A stretch of 64,000 nucleotides of DNA from Trichomonas tenax (taxonomy: Eukaryota > Parabasalia > Trichomonadida > Trichomonadidae). Under the pieces are notes generated by a model. It was given only the letters and a program-made list of their open reading frames with translations. It was not told where the DNA came from and made no database searches. Every line of letters starts with the position of its first letter. Position 1 is the first letter of the stretch. A program made the position numbers and the translations under genes. Location of the stretch: positions 1 through 64,000 of the forward strand of contig JALKBU010000061.1 of NCBI GenBank assembly GCA_023091735.1, given 5' to 3'. Below are positions 48,101 to 58,843 of this stretch, in pieces.

Positions 48101-49699
48101 TTTTTATTTTTCTATTTTTTTATTATATATAAAAGCTTGTAACTCGAACCATTTAAACATTGTAATTTGTTTTATAACACTAAATTATATATATTGTAAC
48201 ATAATTAAATCGTGCACCACAAAATGTGTAAGAAAATAATTTTTGCCGTGTAATTATTTGAATGTCAAAAATATTGAAACTTCTTTTTTTTTTTTTTTTC
48301 TTTGCAGCTCAAAACAGCATCCACAGTATTTGCAAATAAGTGAGTTTTTGTTTTATGAAATAATTTTTTAAAATTTTGAAGTAATTTTTTACACTCTTTT
48401 CCAACCAAAATAAAATTTTTGGCACTAAAAACGATTTTTCGGAAAACCAAATATTCGAAATTTAATCAAAATAGATACGGCACAAATGTATATTCTAAAA
48501 TTTTAAATGTTTTATTTATATTTTTTTTTGATATCTAAAATGTCAATAATATCCAGTATTTAATCAGTGCACAATGAAGCCATAGCCTCATACACATAGG
48601 AAACAAATAAATAAGCAAAATTATCGCCAAGATTTCTGCAACGTCTCTATTATCATAAATGCTTTATGAATTTGCAGAAGCTCACTGAGCGCTATAGTTA
48701 TTTCACTTTTCATAAAGCGCTATTCGAAACTGTTCGATTTCGTACAATTTCTGATTGATTTTACCCACGATATGTGTTGCTGTTCCAACATTTACATGAT
48801 TGGTCGATATATAACCGAGTTTAGTAGAAATGCCTAATATTGAGGCTCTCATATCTCAATTTCTTGATTACTCTCATGAATATATTCGCTTTAGAGGCAT
48901 ATGAATATAGCAAAATACGAAAGAGCACGTAAAACTAAAGAAAGCCATATCTTAAAATATTCTCTTAAAGTTCAGATCAGGCAAGCTAATGGCTGCATTC
49001 ACCTCTTCGATCGAAGAATGTCTGCAATGTCACGAACAGCCAATTGTACTTTGCAGCAAGGAAAATTACAATTTATACGAGATCAGCACCATTTTGGATT
49101 TTTAACAGTACTCGTACCTTTGAACATATGTGCCACCGAGTAAACGTAAAACTCATAATTTGATCATAAATTTAGACAATGATTTCGAAAAATTATTCCA
49201 AAACAATGTTTCCTCTACTCCATACGCTTCTGCCGATGCACGATAGCCAATTTTAAAAACCACCAATTTAGATATGCCAACAATATATAGATATCTGAAA
49301 TTTGTTTGTATACAGAAAGTAATTGAAAACTGCGTGATTGAAATCGTATGAAATTTTCATAGAAATCATGATCTAAGTTCAAAAGGGGCCCAAAATGGCC
49401 TACAGAATGCAATTTTACAATTATTCCCAAACAAACGTTTTCCCTTTACAAGTTTGAGTGGCGACATAAATTATTTTCTTTTACTCGGCAGTCAATTCTC
49501 TATGCAAAGGGGTCTAGAAAGGGATTATTGGGTTTATTGATTCGAGGTTTTTTGAAAATAGAGAGTGCTCTCAAAAAATTGAAAAGAACATTTCACACTT
49601 TAGGAAATGAATATTCGGACATAATATAATATATAGTTTGATATTGTTACGAACGGTTTTGAAAGTTCTGACATTCGTCAAAAATTTTTAACTATTTTT
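48101..49699. other. Gene-poor spacer with a decayed coding patch
   Basis: TTTTTGCCGTGTAATTATT (48240-48258) is another copy of the recurrent motif. At 48830-49140 broken plus-strand frames read like protein (MPNIEALISQFLDYSHEYIR at 48831; SIEECLQCHEQPIVLCSKEN near 49010) separated by stops. This is probably a relic of a trichomonad helical/ankyrin-type gene, but I cannot place it. The rest is AT-rich. Confidence 0.4.
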
Positions 49700-50705
49700 A
49701 TGATGCTTTTGCTACTCCTTGCCTTTTCATGGTTTGGCTTCGAGCAGAAACAGGAACCAGATGATATTGTTATTGGCCGAATTCCTCAAGATGATACTGA
49801 CTCAAACGTTGTTGAGTGTGATTCATCTAGTTCTAGCGATGCAAGTGGTTCAGTTGGCAGTAGTTCCAGTAATTCCAAGCCAAAAACACCTTCCACAACT
49901 CCTTCTACAACACCATTTACAACACCCAGTGTAACACCTTCCACAACTCCTTCTACAACACCAAATACTTCTTTTTCCACAACACCATATGATACTCCAA
50001 GCACAACTCCATCCACAACCCCTTCTGATACACCATCTACTGCTCCAAGTACTACACCTTCTACAATACCATATGATACCCCAAGCACAATCCCATCCTC
50101 AACTCCAAGCTCGACACCATATGATACACTAAATACAACCCCAAGCACAACTCCTTCCACAACGCCATCTGATACTAAGTACAACCCCATCCTCAACTCC
50201 AAGCTCGACACCATATGATACACTAAATACAACTCCTAGCACGACTCCTTCTGATACATCATCCACAGCACCATCTGACACCCCATTCGATACACCAAGG
50301 TTCACTCCATTAGAGACAACACCTGTTATGACGTTTGCTCCAACACCAGAACCTTCAGAGGTTCCAAAGACCGAAGCGCAGATTGCATTGGATAACATGA
50401 AGAAGTTCTTTAAGCAGGATTTTGCAATTGTTCTTTATTGCAGACGTACGAAGGATGATGCAGAAACAACAAACAATGAAGACCAAGCAACAGATCCTAG
50501 ATCACCAAAGGATGAAGATAATACTGCATCAGTTGAGAATACAGTATCAATAGAAAACACAGCTTCAATGGAGAACTTAACATCAGAAGTATCAGCAGAG
50601 AAAACATAAGAAAGTTTGGAAGTTTCTGATGATTTTGTCGATGATTGGGGCTCAGATCCATCAGTTTCCATGTCTTCTGGAGACGTAGAAGTTGTCTGGC
50701 AATAA
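49700..50705 (+). pseudogene. Broken Thr/Ser/Pro-repeat surface-type protein gene
   Basis: The start is ATG 49700, followed by a hydrophobic stretch (MMLLLLLAFSWFGF) that could be a signal or anchor. Then comes an acidic/Ser-rich spacer and an array of TPSTTP/TPSDTP units (about 49880-50300). A missing CC near 50177, judged against neighbouring repeat units, shifts the frame. Beyond it the same protein style resumes and continues with LDNMKKFFKQDFAIVLYC to TAA 50607-50609. After that stop the same frame remains open for about 31 acidic codons (VSDDFVDDWGSDPSV) to 50705. Thus one frameshift and one probable nonsense codon. Intact relatives would be O-glycosylated mucin-like surface proteins (inference). 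Confidence 0.65.
49880..50300 (+). repeat. Tandem coding repeat, TPSTTPSTTP/TPSDTPS units
   Basis: Degenerate multiples of 12-18 bases (ACTCCATCCACAACC, TCTGATACACCA). Longer blocks of about 60 bases recur (for example near 50090 and 50190: CTCAACTCCAAGCTCGACAC), showing recent block duplication. Confidence 0.8.
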
Positions 50706-51344
50706 AATTTGTAATAAATTATTTATATATATTGTTTTTTAAAATAATTATCTTATATTTTTTATAAAAAGTAGATAGGATATTAATATTTATTTAATTT
50801 CCTATACGTATTCTAATACCAAGAAGAACTTATGAAAAGATTCATTTTTTTATTCATATATGTTCATAATTTCATTGAAAGATTATTTATACATTCTAGC
50901 TTACTCCAATCAATAAAATCCATGTCTTTTATAATAAATACATGAGATTGTTACTTTTCAATGATATTTTATTCAAAATTTCAAAATATAATTAAATGCT
51001 GTCTTTCCAATTTGATATCATATATATAATAAAGTTTCTGGAAATTCCATATCATTAAAAAGCCAAATAATGAATAATATAAAAAGATATATAAAATGAG
51101 AAATAGCATTTGTACTCTTGTAAATAGAATGAATAGAAGAATTGTTGTAAAATTTCAAAGCACTTAAATTCCAAAGCCCACTATTTAACAATTTGTAATC
51201 TTCGAAACTCAAAATCAGCGAATATTTTGTCGCTCATTTTGTTATATATCAAAAAGCAATAACAGAAAACACAAAATTGGCCGATTTTTCGAAGAATGAA
51301 AACATCGTTGTCACTTTTTTATAAAAATATTTGTAAAGACTAAA
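50706..51344. other. Spacer with initiator before the coiled-coil gene
   Basis: AT-rich, no gene. TCACTTTTTT at 51311-51320 lies about 32 bases before ATG 51345 and matches the initiator pattern. Confidence 0.5.
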
Positions 51345-54300
51345 ATGGGTGACCAGAACGAGGAGGAATTATTTGGCTCCTTTGGTGATGCAGACGATCT
51401 TGTCGAGTATCCCGAGGTCGATCCCTTGATCATGAATCCGATGCTGCTTACCGCGAGGACTTTCGAGAATGATAAACCTCCGGACTTGATTAAGCTGGCA
51501 GGCGATTCAAATGAGTTACGAGACATCGCTATTAAATTGAAGAAGCTGTTTGAAGCTGAAGGATTCGTGAAATACAGCAAGGAAAACAGAACTGACTTAG
51601 AATTCATCGTGAGAACGTTCGCTTATCAAGTTTCGAAGCTTGCACAGCAATCCATTGCGCCTATAGCTTCTGTGTCTCAGCCAGCGTCGAATAAATCGCA
51701 GCAAACAAATCCAAAAGAAAAAGCTATTATATCGATGGAAGACTTCCAGAAGCTCACAAGAGAACTGCTTAAGGCACAGCAAGAGGCTGCTGAGCTTCAT
51801 GGGCGCTACAAAATCTCCGAGAGAACGAAAGAAGCGTTGAGAAATGAATTGAAGCAAACGAGAGAAGAAAACAATTCTATGGCTCAGAAAATCGCAGAAC
51901 TCAATCACAACCTCTCGAAGGAGAGATCGACATATGACAGCATGATCCAGAACTTGAAGAAAGAAATGGGGCAAGTTCAAGATGCCGAAAGAGAGGCTAA
52001 TGACAAGCTTTCCATGTCTGAATTCAATGTTTCTCGCCTCCAGCGTCAAATCGATGACTTAAACAAAGAATTAGCAAATGAAAAATCAAATAACGTCGTT
52101 ACAAGGTCTAAAATTGAGGCTAGTGCGATCAAAGTTGCCAACTACAAGGAGCAGCTTCACGCACAATCATCAGAACTCCACCATCTCGAAGCAGAAAACG
52201 AAGATTTGAAGACTCAGAACGGAGAATTGATGTCGAAGATCGAAAGCATGTCCAGAGAGTTGTACGAGCTCAATCCCGAAAACTTGGCGTCACAAAAGAC
52301 AGAAAATGAAAGAATTGCTAAAGCTTTACTTCAAATTACAAATCTCTGCCAGAGCCAGTCAGAAGAGATCAACCAACTCTACAAGAACAGGACACAGGCC
52401 ATGAATTTGATCCAGAAACAAAACGATATCATTGGGACATTAACGAATGAATTAACACAGACACAAACAGCTCTTCAAGAGAACCAAGAACATGTTCTCT
52501 CTGCTTCATTCGATTCACCGATCAAGGAAAGATCCCTCACAATCGAAGAACCGCCGTCACCGAAATCAATCAAATCTCAAACAATCATTGAGCGCGATAC
52601 AATGGAGCCACTCCGCGATATGCTTCGCGAGGACTACGGACAACTCGATGACCAAGGCGTTATAGAAGTCGTTGAGAATTTAATGAAGAATAACCCAACA
52701 AAGGATGGATCCGACCATACACAAGAGCTTTTGAATATCATTGAGAACCAGCTTCGTTTCGTTAACAATTTGGCTCGCAGCGGTGAAATTCAATTATTCT
52801 TACTTTCATCACCAGTTGCAAACGAAACAATTCTTGAATCGAAGTCATTCAAGAACGATATCGCTGTCGAAGTCGCTCGTTGCAGACAATTCTTATCAGA
52901 ACGTAATTTAGTTCCAGATAATCAACTTCCTCCAATTGATATGGCTCAAAAGCAGCTCGAATCTTACACAAACTCCGTCGCAGATCGTAAGAACTTCGAT
53001 ATTGCTTCATTCTCTGCTTTATCAGCAGAAATCGTTCGTAGACTCTCAGAATCAATCATTGATCAAAATGATCAACTCACAGCTTCAATAAAGGATGCTG
53101 CACATATTTTCAAATTCGAAGGAGAACCACTCGAAGCTTTTCAAAAGGTTATTCAAACGTTAAAGGCTTCTCGTGTTTTCACAAAGAATTCTAAGGATAT
53201 CCTCGAATTCGAAGCAGACTACAACGATCTTGAAGCATCATATGCTCAAATTCTTCCATTTATCTCACAAGCGAAGGGAATCGTCACTCACGTTGACACA
53301 AGCCTCCGCGAAGCCATCAATTTCGATGGCCCAGTCGAGGAGGTTCCAACCCGCGCTTCACAGTTGATTGGAAAGATCCAAGAAGACTTCGAAAATCTCG
53401 AAGTTTCTACTGTGGAAGAAATGAAGAACCAGCTCATCGCTGCCAATGAGGAACTCCAGAACGAGAAGGAAACAAGTACAAATGTTATCTCTAACCTCGA
53501 AATTCAGCTTAATCAGAAAGTTCAAGAGCTATCTGAAGCAGAAGACAGGTTCAAGCACTCACAATCGGAAGTTGCTGAACTCAAGGACACTCTTTCCGAC
53601 ACAAGACAAAATCTTCAATCAACAGATAACAAATTAAATCTTCTTCAATCAACACACAACGATTTACATGAAGAAATGTCTCGCATTAGAGATGAAAACG
53701 AACAGTTACACAAGGAGCAGGTCGAGAGGCAGCAGAAATACGACAAACGAGTTTCACAACTTATTAATCTCGAAAAGCAGCAACACGACGCTGATGTTGA
53801 ACAACTCACAGAGAAATACAAACAGCGCGAAGAGAAATTGCAGGCAAATCTCGATAGAAAGACACAGAAATTACAAGAAGCGAAATCAACACTTAAGCAG
53901 CTGATTGCTGAATACGACACAGCCTTCCGCAAGCAGAAGGACACAACAGCAGCCCTCAGAATGCAGAACCAGGTCCTGATGGCAAAGATCAAGGAGGGAG
54001 TCACTGTTTCAGGCAAATCCGGACGTGCAAACGAAGGTGCATTAGCAAGCGAAGTTAAAGGCCTTCAGGCAGAGAAGGAAATCTTACTCGGACGCATTGA
54101 TCAGCTTGAAAAGCGCGTTGAGCAAGCGCAGGCAGCTTGCGATGCCTTCTGGCAGAGCCAGATTGCAATGAAGGATGTCGAAGTCGAGAACGCAAAGAAG
54201 GAGATGGAAGATGTCGCTAAAGAGAAACTCGATGCATATGTTTCCAAGCTTGCAACAGCTCTTGAGCAGTTTGCTCCGACAGACTTCGATGGCACTGACG

Positions 54301-54785
54301 AACAAGTTTTGGACTTAGTTGGAAGAATTGGAGATAGAATCGAAGACGCAGAGAGCCAAATCATCGCTCTCAAGAGAAAGATCGCATCACAGCAGGCACA
54401 GTTGAACAAGGAAGAGAACCCAACAGACAAAGTTTCAAAGGCCGTCGCAGCAATCAAGAGTGTTAGTGAATGGGAGAAGTGGGCCAAATCCCTCATCCAG
54501 AACGTCGCTCGTGAGAATCCTCCAGCTGATGAAGCAGCCATGAGGAAGCGCTTGAGCGATTTGTGCATTGCTGGATCAGCCTCTAAGTCCGCAGAAGTCA
54601 TCACATCCCTCAGAGCACAGAAGGCCGCGTTCGTTAACGGCGCTGCTAACGCTAAGCAGTCTGTTCAGACATCATCGAAAGGCCTCTTCATCGCATCATG
54701 GTTTGCTGTTAAGATGTCAAGAGGACTTGGACAGAATACATCAATTGTCGCACCAAACTCTAGAAGCTTCATTTCTTTCAATTGA
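51345..54785 (+). CDS. Long coiled-coil protein, function unknown
   Basis: The 1,146-aa product is mostly heptad-like coiled coil. An acidic N-terminal leader (MGDQNEEELFGSFGDADDLV) and a short helical domain (about 45-105) precede coiled coils at about 125-375 (RETKEALRN, LNHNLSKE, LHHLEAENEDLKTQNGELM) and 690-1050 (KNQLIAANEELQNEKETSTN, RKTQKLQEAKSTLKQLIAEY). Between them a helical region (about 400-660) is non-coiled. The C-terminus has a compact segment ending RSFISFN. Such proteins often build flagellar, costal or Golgi scaffolds, but no family signature was recognised. It converges with the hexosaminidase gene, 103 bp away. Confidence 0.7.
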   Translation: MGDQNEEELFGSFGDADDLVEYPEVDPLIMNPMLLTARTFENDKPPDLIKLAGDSNELRDIAIKLKKLFEAEGFVKYSKENRTDLEFIVRTFAYQVSKLAQQSIAPIASVSQPASNKSQQTNPKEKAIISMEDFQKLTRELLKAQQEAAELHGRYKISERTKEALRNELKQTREENNSMAQKIAELNHNLSKERSTYDSMIQNLKKEMGQVQDAEREANDKLSMSEFNVSRLQRQIDDLNKELANEKSNNVVTRSKIEASAIKVANYKEQLHAQSSELHHLEAENEDLKTQNGELMSKIESMSRELYELNPENLASQKTENERIAKALLQITNLCQSQSEEINQLYKNRTQAMNLIQKQNDIIGTLTNELTQTQTALQENQEHVLSASFDSPIKERSLTIEEPPSPKSIKSQTIIERDTMEPLRDMLREDYGQLDDQGVIEVVENLMKNNPTKDGSDHTQELLNIIENQLRFVNNLARSGEIQLFLLSSPVANETILESKSFKNDIAVEVARCRQFLSERNLVPDNQLPPIDMAQKQLESYTNSVADRKNFDIASFSALSAEIVRRLSESIIDQNDQLTASIKDAAHIFKFEGEPLEAFQKVIQTLKASRVFTKNSKDILEFEADYNDLEASYAQILPFISQAKGIVTHVDTSLREAINFDGPVEEVPTRASQLIGKIQEDFENLEVSTVEEMKNQLIAANEELQNEKETSTNVISNLEIQLNQKVQELSEAEDRFKHSQSEVAELKDTLSDTRQNLQSTDNKLNLLQSTHNDLHEEMSRIRDENEQLHKEQVERQQKYDKRVSQLINLEKQQHDADVEQLTEKYKQREEKLQANLDRKTQKLQEAKSTLKQLIAEYDTAFRKQKDTTAALRMQNQVLMAKIKEGVTVSGKSGRANEGALASEVKGLQAEKEILLGRIDQLEKRVEQAQAACDAFWQSQIAMKDVEVENAKKEMEDVAKEKLDAYVSKLATALEQFAPTDFDGTDEQVLDLVGRIGDRIEDAESQIIALKRKIASQQAQLNKEENPTDKVSKAVAAIKSVSEWEKWAKSLIQNVARENPPADEAAMRKRLSDLCIAGSASKSAEVITSLRAQKAAFVNGAANAKQSVQTSSKGLFIASWFAVKMSRGLGQNTSIVAPNSRSFISFN

Positions 54786-54888
54786 AATTTGTTAATAACT
54801 GATTATTATAAATAAACCAAAGTTGTTGATTTATTGGAAAAATTTTAAATTAATTAAACTGGGAGTTTTTACTAAGTGCGAAGTTTTT

Positions 54889-56727
54889 TTAAAGTTTATC
54901 AAATTCATTGCTGTTAGCATCACCGATGGACCTGTCGAACCTGTATGGTCTGTAGCCTCTCTCATTCATCCAGTCTAACGCCTTCGAAACTCTCTTGGCG
55001 AACATGTCGTAGTTCTTAAGTTCCTGCTTTGTCCATCCGTTCTCAGCAATACCCATAACTCTTGGGTAGATCATGTGCTCGCAGTGGTTTGGAGAGTAGA
55101 CGTATTCTGTCCAAAGGTTGCCCTGGAAGCCGATGACGTACTTCCTGTGCTCTTCATCGAGACTGGCTGGGATTGGGTTGTGGTTGTAGACTGTGCTGAG
55201 CTTGACGAGACCGCCGATACCTGGTGGCTGTGTGTATGCTGTATCGGAGTAGTAATCCAAGTAGCAGTATGTTGTTGGCGTCATGACGACTTCATGTCCC
55301 TTGTTAGCAGCCTCGATACCGCCTTGTTCACCTGTCCATGACATGACGCAAGCGTGTGGAGCTAAGCCGCCCTTCAGAATTTCATCCCAACCGATCAACT
55401 TCTTGTTCTTTGATGTGATGAAAGCATCAATCTGCTGAATGAAATATGACTGAAGCTGGTTGACGTCTGTGAAGCCTTTCTCCTTCATCAGAGCCTGGCA
55501 CTTCGGGCATGACTTCCAAGCAGACATATCAGCCTCATCACCACCGATGTGGATGAGATCTGATGGGAAGAGCTCCATAACTTCTTCGAGGATGTTCTGC
55601 ATGAATGTGAGTGAGTCTGGGTTACCAATGCAAAGATCGTGGTTAACGTATGGCTGGCCTGAGCATGAGAGATCTGGGAATGCCATGAGGACTTCTTCGT
55701 TGTGGCCTGGCATTTCGATTTCTGGGATGATAGTGATAAACCTGTCAGCAGCATACTTGATGATGTCCTTCATTTCTTCCTGTGTGTAGAAGCCACCATA
55801 AGCGCCTGCATCGTCCTTGCTGCAGTAGTGTCCGCCGCTGTTGAGCCAAACCATCCAGCGGATCTCTGGTCTGTAGGCTGTCAACTCAGTGAGCTGCGGG
55901 TACTTCTTGCTCTCAAGTCTCCAGCCACCTGTGTCAACAAGGTGGAAGTGGAATCTGTTGATCTTGAAGTGCGCGAGCATGTCGAGCTGCTTCTTTATGA
56001 ATACCGGTGGATAGAAGTGGCGCGAAACATCGAGCATGAAGCCTCTGTACTTCATCTGTGGCTCGTCCTTGATTTCGACGCAAGGAATGATACCATTTTT
56101 CTTATCCAAGTTATACAACTGAAGGAGTGTCTGGAGGCCGTAGAAAAGACCCGCACTCTTTGGTGCTGTAATGGTGATCGCTGTTGTTGAAACATTCATC
56201 AAATATCCTTCGTCGTTGAGCTCGAGTGAAGAATCGAGGATTAAGTTGACAACATTTTCTGTTTCAATGCTGGCACTGGCAACAAATGGGAGCTCCTCCA
56301 TTGATAAGTAGCTCAAGAAGTGCTTCTTCTCGTATGCAGGAAGATTTGTGAATAATTTTGTATTCTCGTTGAAATTAAATGTACCTTCCTTTGTCGTAAG
56401 CTCATTCGGGTATGGGATAATTGGGAGCTGTGAGTTTGGAATAACTTCAGCCTGAACGCGACTTTGCTTTGCAGCTTCAATGCTTGCTGTTTCGTCAACA
56501 TCTCTCATTCCACTTGGATGAGAGAGCATTTTCTTGATGTGTTTCTTGTGCTCTGGGTTCTTGTTTTCTGAATTCAAGATTTCATCCAAACATTTGCCCG
56601 AAAATACATCAAATGTGTAGCACTTTTGTGTGGCGTCATTTTGACCGTCTTTGTGGTGATGCTCTGGATGCGTTAAAGCGGAAACGAAGAATAAAAAAAT
56701 CAATTTGACACTTTTTTGAAATGTCAT
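54889..56727 (-). CDS. Secreted/lysosomal beta-N-acetylhexosaminidase, GH20
   Basis: The 612-aa product hydrolyses terminal N-acetylglucosamine or N-acetylgalactosamine residues. A signal peptide lies at residues 1-20 (LIFLFFVSALTHP). A His-rich spacer is followed by a GH20b domain (about 95-215: PIIPYPNELTTKEGTFNFNE). The catalytic TIM barrel begins at MLDVSRHFYPP. The acid/base pair Asp397-Glu398 is in the motif LIHIGGDEADMSAW (codons 55534-55539). Other blocks are FHFHLVDTGGWRLESKKYP, IIPEIEMPGH, and GWDEILKGGL. All catalytic features seen are intact. In trichomonads such enzymes may help degrade mucins (inference). The long gap between signal peptide and GH20b is unusual. Confidence 0.93.
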   Translation of the reverse strand: MTFQKSVKLIFLFFVSALTHPEHHHKDGQNDATQKCYTFDVFSGKCLDEILNSENKNPEHKKHIKKMLSHPSGMRDVDETASIEAAKQSRVQAEVIPNSQLPIIPYPNELTTKEGTFNFNENTKLFTNLPAYEKKHFLSYLSMEELPFVASASIETENVVNLILDSSLELNDEGYLMNVSTTAITITAPKSAGLFYGLQTLLQLYNLDKKNGIIPCVEIKDEPQMKYRGFMLDVSRHFYPPVFIKKQLDMLAHFKINRFHFHLVDTGGWRLESKKYPQLTELTAYRPEIRWMVWLNSGGHYCSKDDAGAYGGFYTQEEMKDIIKYAADRFITIIPEIEMPGHNEEVLMAFPDLSCSGQPYVNHDLCIGNPDSLTFMQNILEEVMELFPSDLIHIGGDEADMSAWKSCPKCQALMKEKGFTDVNQLQSYFIQQIDAFITSKNKKLIGWDEILKGGLAPHACVMSWTGEQGGIEAANKGHEVVMTPTTYCYLDYYSDTAYTQPPGIGGLVKLSTVYNHNPIPASLDEEHRKYVIGFQGNLWTEYVYSPNHCEHMIYPRVMGIAENGWTKQELKNYDMFAKRVSKALDWMNERGYRPYRFDRSIGDANSNEFDKL

Positions 56728-57310
56728 TTTATTAATTTTTTGATTTATTTCAATTTCGAGATTTAATAATCATTTATGATGCAGATTCTTATATTATTAA
56801 AATTTTGAAGAATTAATTGAAATGAAGTGAATTTGTAAATTTATTTATATGGCAGATCATTTTCAGAGTTCTTCAGTTTAAACATAGCTTTAATAGCTCA
56901 GCTTGAATCTATTTCGTAAAGTTATCTCACTATTTTGCAAATATATTTCTTCGATTTTAAATCTCTGAGATTGAGACAATATCACTTTAAAGGTAGATTA
57001 AAATGATCTTTTTCAATCTCATATTTCATGTAAAGACACGATTGCACGAATTTTAAATATAAAATTCATTTTCATTAATAAAAAGCTGAATGTAACTGAT
57101 GCTTTTTAACTTGAGTTAATCAAGCTCACATATAATAGAAAATGAATTCATTGTGTATATTATATAAACACATATGTGAAAGCAAAATATTTTTTCCATC
57201 TTAGTGATTTTTTGATATTATTCAATTATTGACATCAACAGTGTTGATGATATAAAAAGATATTTTGGTTGTTAAATTATTCTAAAAAAACAATTTTTAA
57301 ATCCAATTGA
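56728..57310. other. AT-rich spacer between two minus-strand genes
   Basis: No gene or clear motif. Several near-initiator TCATA sequences occur on the minus strand about 45 bases before the hexosaminidase ATG. Confidence 0.4.
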
Positions 57311-58843
57311 TTATTGTGAACTAAGTTCCGTAAGCAACATTTTGACAGTAGCGAAGCGCTTCTTCTCATCTGAGTGGCATCCATCGTTGAGTTCGTGGAG
57401 GTTGACAAGCCTTCCAGACTCTTTGATTGAATACACAATCATCATCTTCTTAAGACCCCAGAAGAGAGCAACCTTTGCCCTATCCGAGAAGTTGACTTGA
57501 ACGTTTCTGTTTTCAAGTCTGAACAGTGTTGCTTCCTCATTGCGGATCCAGTACTTAACGTGGTGCATTGGCTTGTTTCTGTCGTATTTCTCATCAGGAA
57601 GAGTGAACATCGAAGATGACTTTCTGAGCGAGTCAGAGAACTTCTGGAGGATTGTTGTCTTCTTTGCCTGGCGTGGATCGTTTGGCGTGAGGATCTGCGG
57701 CATCTCTGTTGAATAGTCTGGCCAGTATTGGATAAATTCCTGGAATGGATCCATGATCATTCTGCTGAGATCGTTGAAGCACGCGCCAACGGAACCATCA
57801 ATGAGAAGATATCCGAGACCATACTTAGCAGAGTGATCGCAGAACCTTGAAACGAAGTGGTTTGGCATTGTTGTGTATGAAGAAGGAGAAGCGACTGGTG
57901 TCATGTGATTAAAACGAGCGTTCATGTCAACATTCTCTTCGCGTGCAATCTCTGGACGTGGAATTGCCTTCTCTTCCTTAACGGGGACCAACAACTTGCC
58001 TCCTGTGATGAATGGATGGACAAGAAGCTCCTGGCAGTTTGGACGCTCGTTTGGATCCAACTTCAATGTGCTCTGGATGAAATCTTTAGCTTCATCGGAG
58101 ATGATTGGATAGGCTGGGAACTTGTACTGGCAGTGCTTGATCTGCTCGTATGTCTGCTTTGTTCTGGCTGTCTCAAATGGCGGTGTTCCGTAGATCATTG
58201 CGAATGCGCAGACACCAATTGCCCAGATATCAACTTCGTAGCTGTGTCCTTTGAATGCTTGTGTAAGAAGTTCGGGACTGATGTAGTTAGGTGTGCCACA
58301 GACTGTAAACTTCTTCTCATTGTCGTAATCGAGCTGAGCACTTAATCCGAAGTCAGCAATCTTTATCTTTCCATCAGATCCGAAAAGGAAGTTCTCGAGC
58401 TTGAGATCGCGGTGGATGATCCTCTTGTCGTGAAGATAAGCAAGTCCATCGAGAACGTCATGAAGATATTTGGATACTTTTGACTCTTCGATAAAACCTT
58501 CCTTTTTGATGACATCACGAATGGAGTGTCCTGGGCAGAGCTCGATGACAATGTAGTAGTTCACTTCATCCTCAAAGGATCCGTATGCTTTGACAACATT
58601 CACGTGATTAAGTGAAGATTGGATCTTGATTTCGCTCTTCATCTTCTCAAGGGACTTTGGCTTGGCGACTCTCTCCTTAGGGACAACTTTCATCGCGTAG
58701 TCAACGCCGGTTGATTCTTCAGTGACGCGAAATACAGTTGCAAAGCCTCCGTGACCGAGTTCCTCACAACATTTGTACAAATGTGTCTCTCCGTCGACTA
58801 TGTTCACGAGTGTCTGCGGGCAAACAACTCTGGGTTTCGACAT
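57311..58843 (-). CDS. Polo-like kinase with two polo boxes
   Basis: The 510-aa product has an intact kinase domain at residues 22-280: GHGGFATVF, VAMK-type Lys52 (YAMKVV), HRDLKLENF, DFGLSA, and activation loop KKFTVCGTPNYISPE with the polo-type Thr. Polo box 1 starts about 333 (FVSRFCDHSAKYGLGYLLID, compare WVSKWVDYSDKYGLGYQL in human PLK1). Polo box 2 lies at about 425-500 (VKYWIRNEEATLFRL, VQVNFSDRAKVALF). The Trp and His of the human phosphopeptide pincer are replaced by Phe and Arg; the Lys is kept. Polo kinases control mitosis and basal bodies or axonemes. It is the only clearly active kinase in the window. Confidence 0.92.
   Translation of the reverse strand: MSKPRVVCPQTLVNIVDGETHLYKCCEELGHGGFATVFRVTEESTGVDYAMKVVPKERVAKPKSLEKMKSEIKIQSSLNHVNVVKAYGSFEDEVNYYIVIELCPGHSIRDVIKKEGFIEESKVSKYLHDVLDGLAYLHDKRIIHRDLKLENFLFGSDGKIKIADFGLSAQLDYDNEKKFTVCGTPNYISPELLTQAFKGHSYEVDIWAIGVCAFAMIYGTPPFETARTKQTYEQIKHCQYKFPAYPIISDEAKDFIQSTLKLDPNERPNCQELLVHPFITGGKLLVPVKEEKAIPRPEIAREENVDMNARFNHMTPVASPSSYTTMPNHFVSRFCDHSAKYGLGYLLIDGSVGACFNDLSRMIMDPFQEFIQYWPDYSTEMPQILTPNDPRQAKKTTILQKFSDSLRKSSSMFTLPDEKYDRNKPMHHVKYWIRNEEATLFRLENRNVQVNFSDRAKVALFWGLKKMMIVYSIKESGRLVNLHELNDGCHSDEKKRFATVKMLLTELSSQ

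Noticed and set aside
49786..50398. Minus-strand GVVEGVVLGV-type frames
   Set aside because: Antisense shadow of the Thr/Ser/Pro repeat array.
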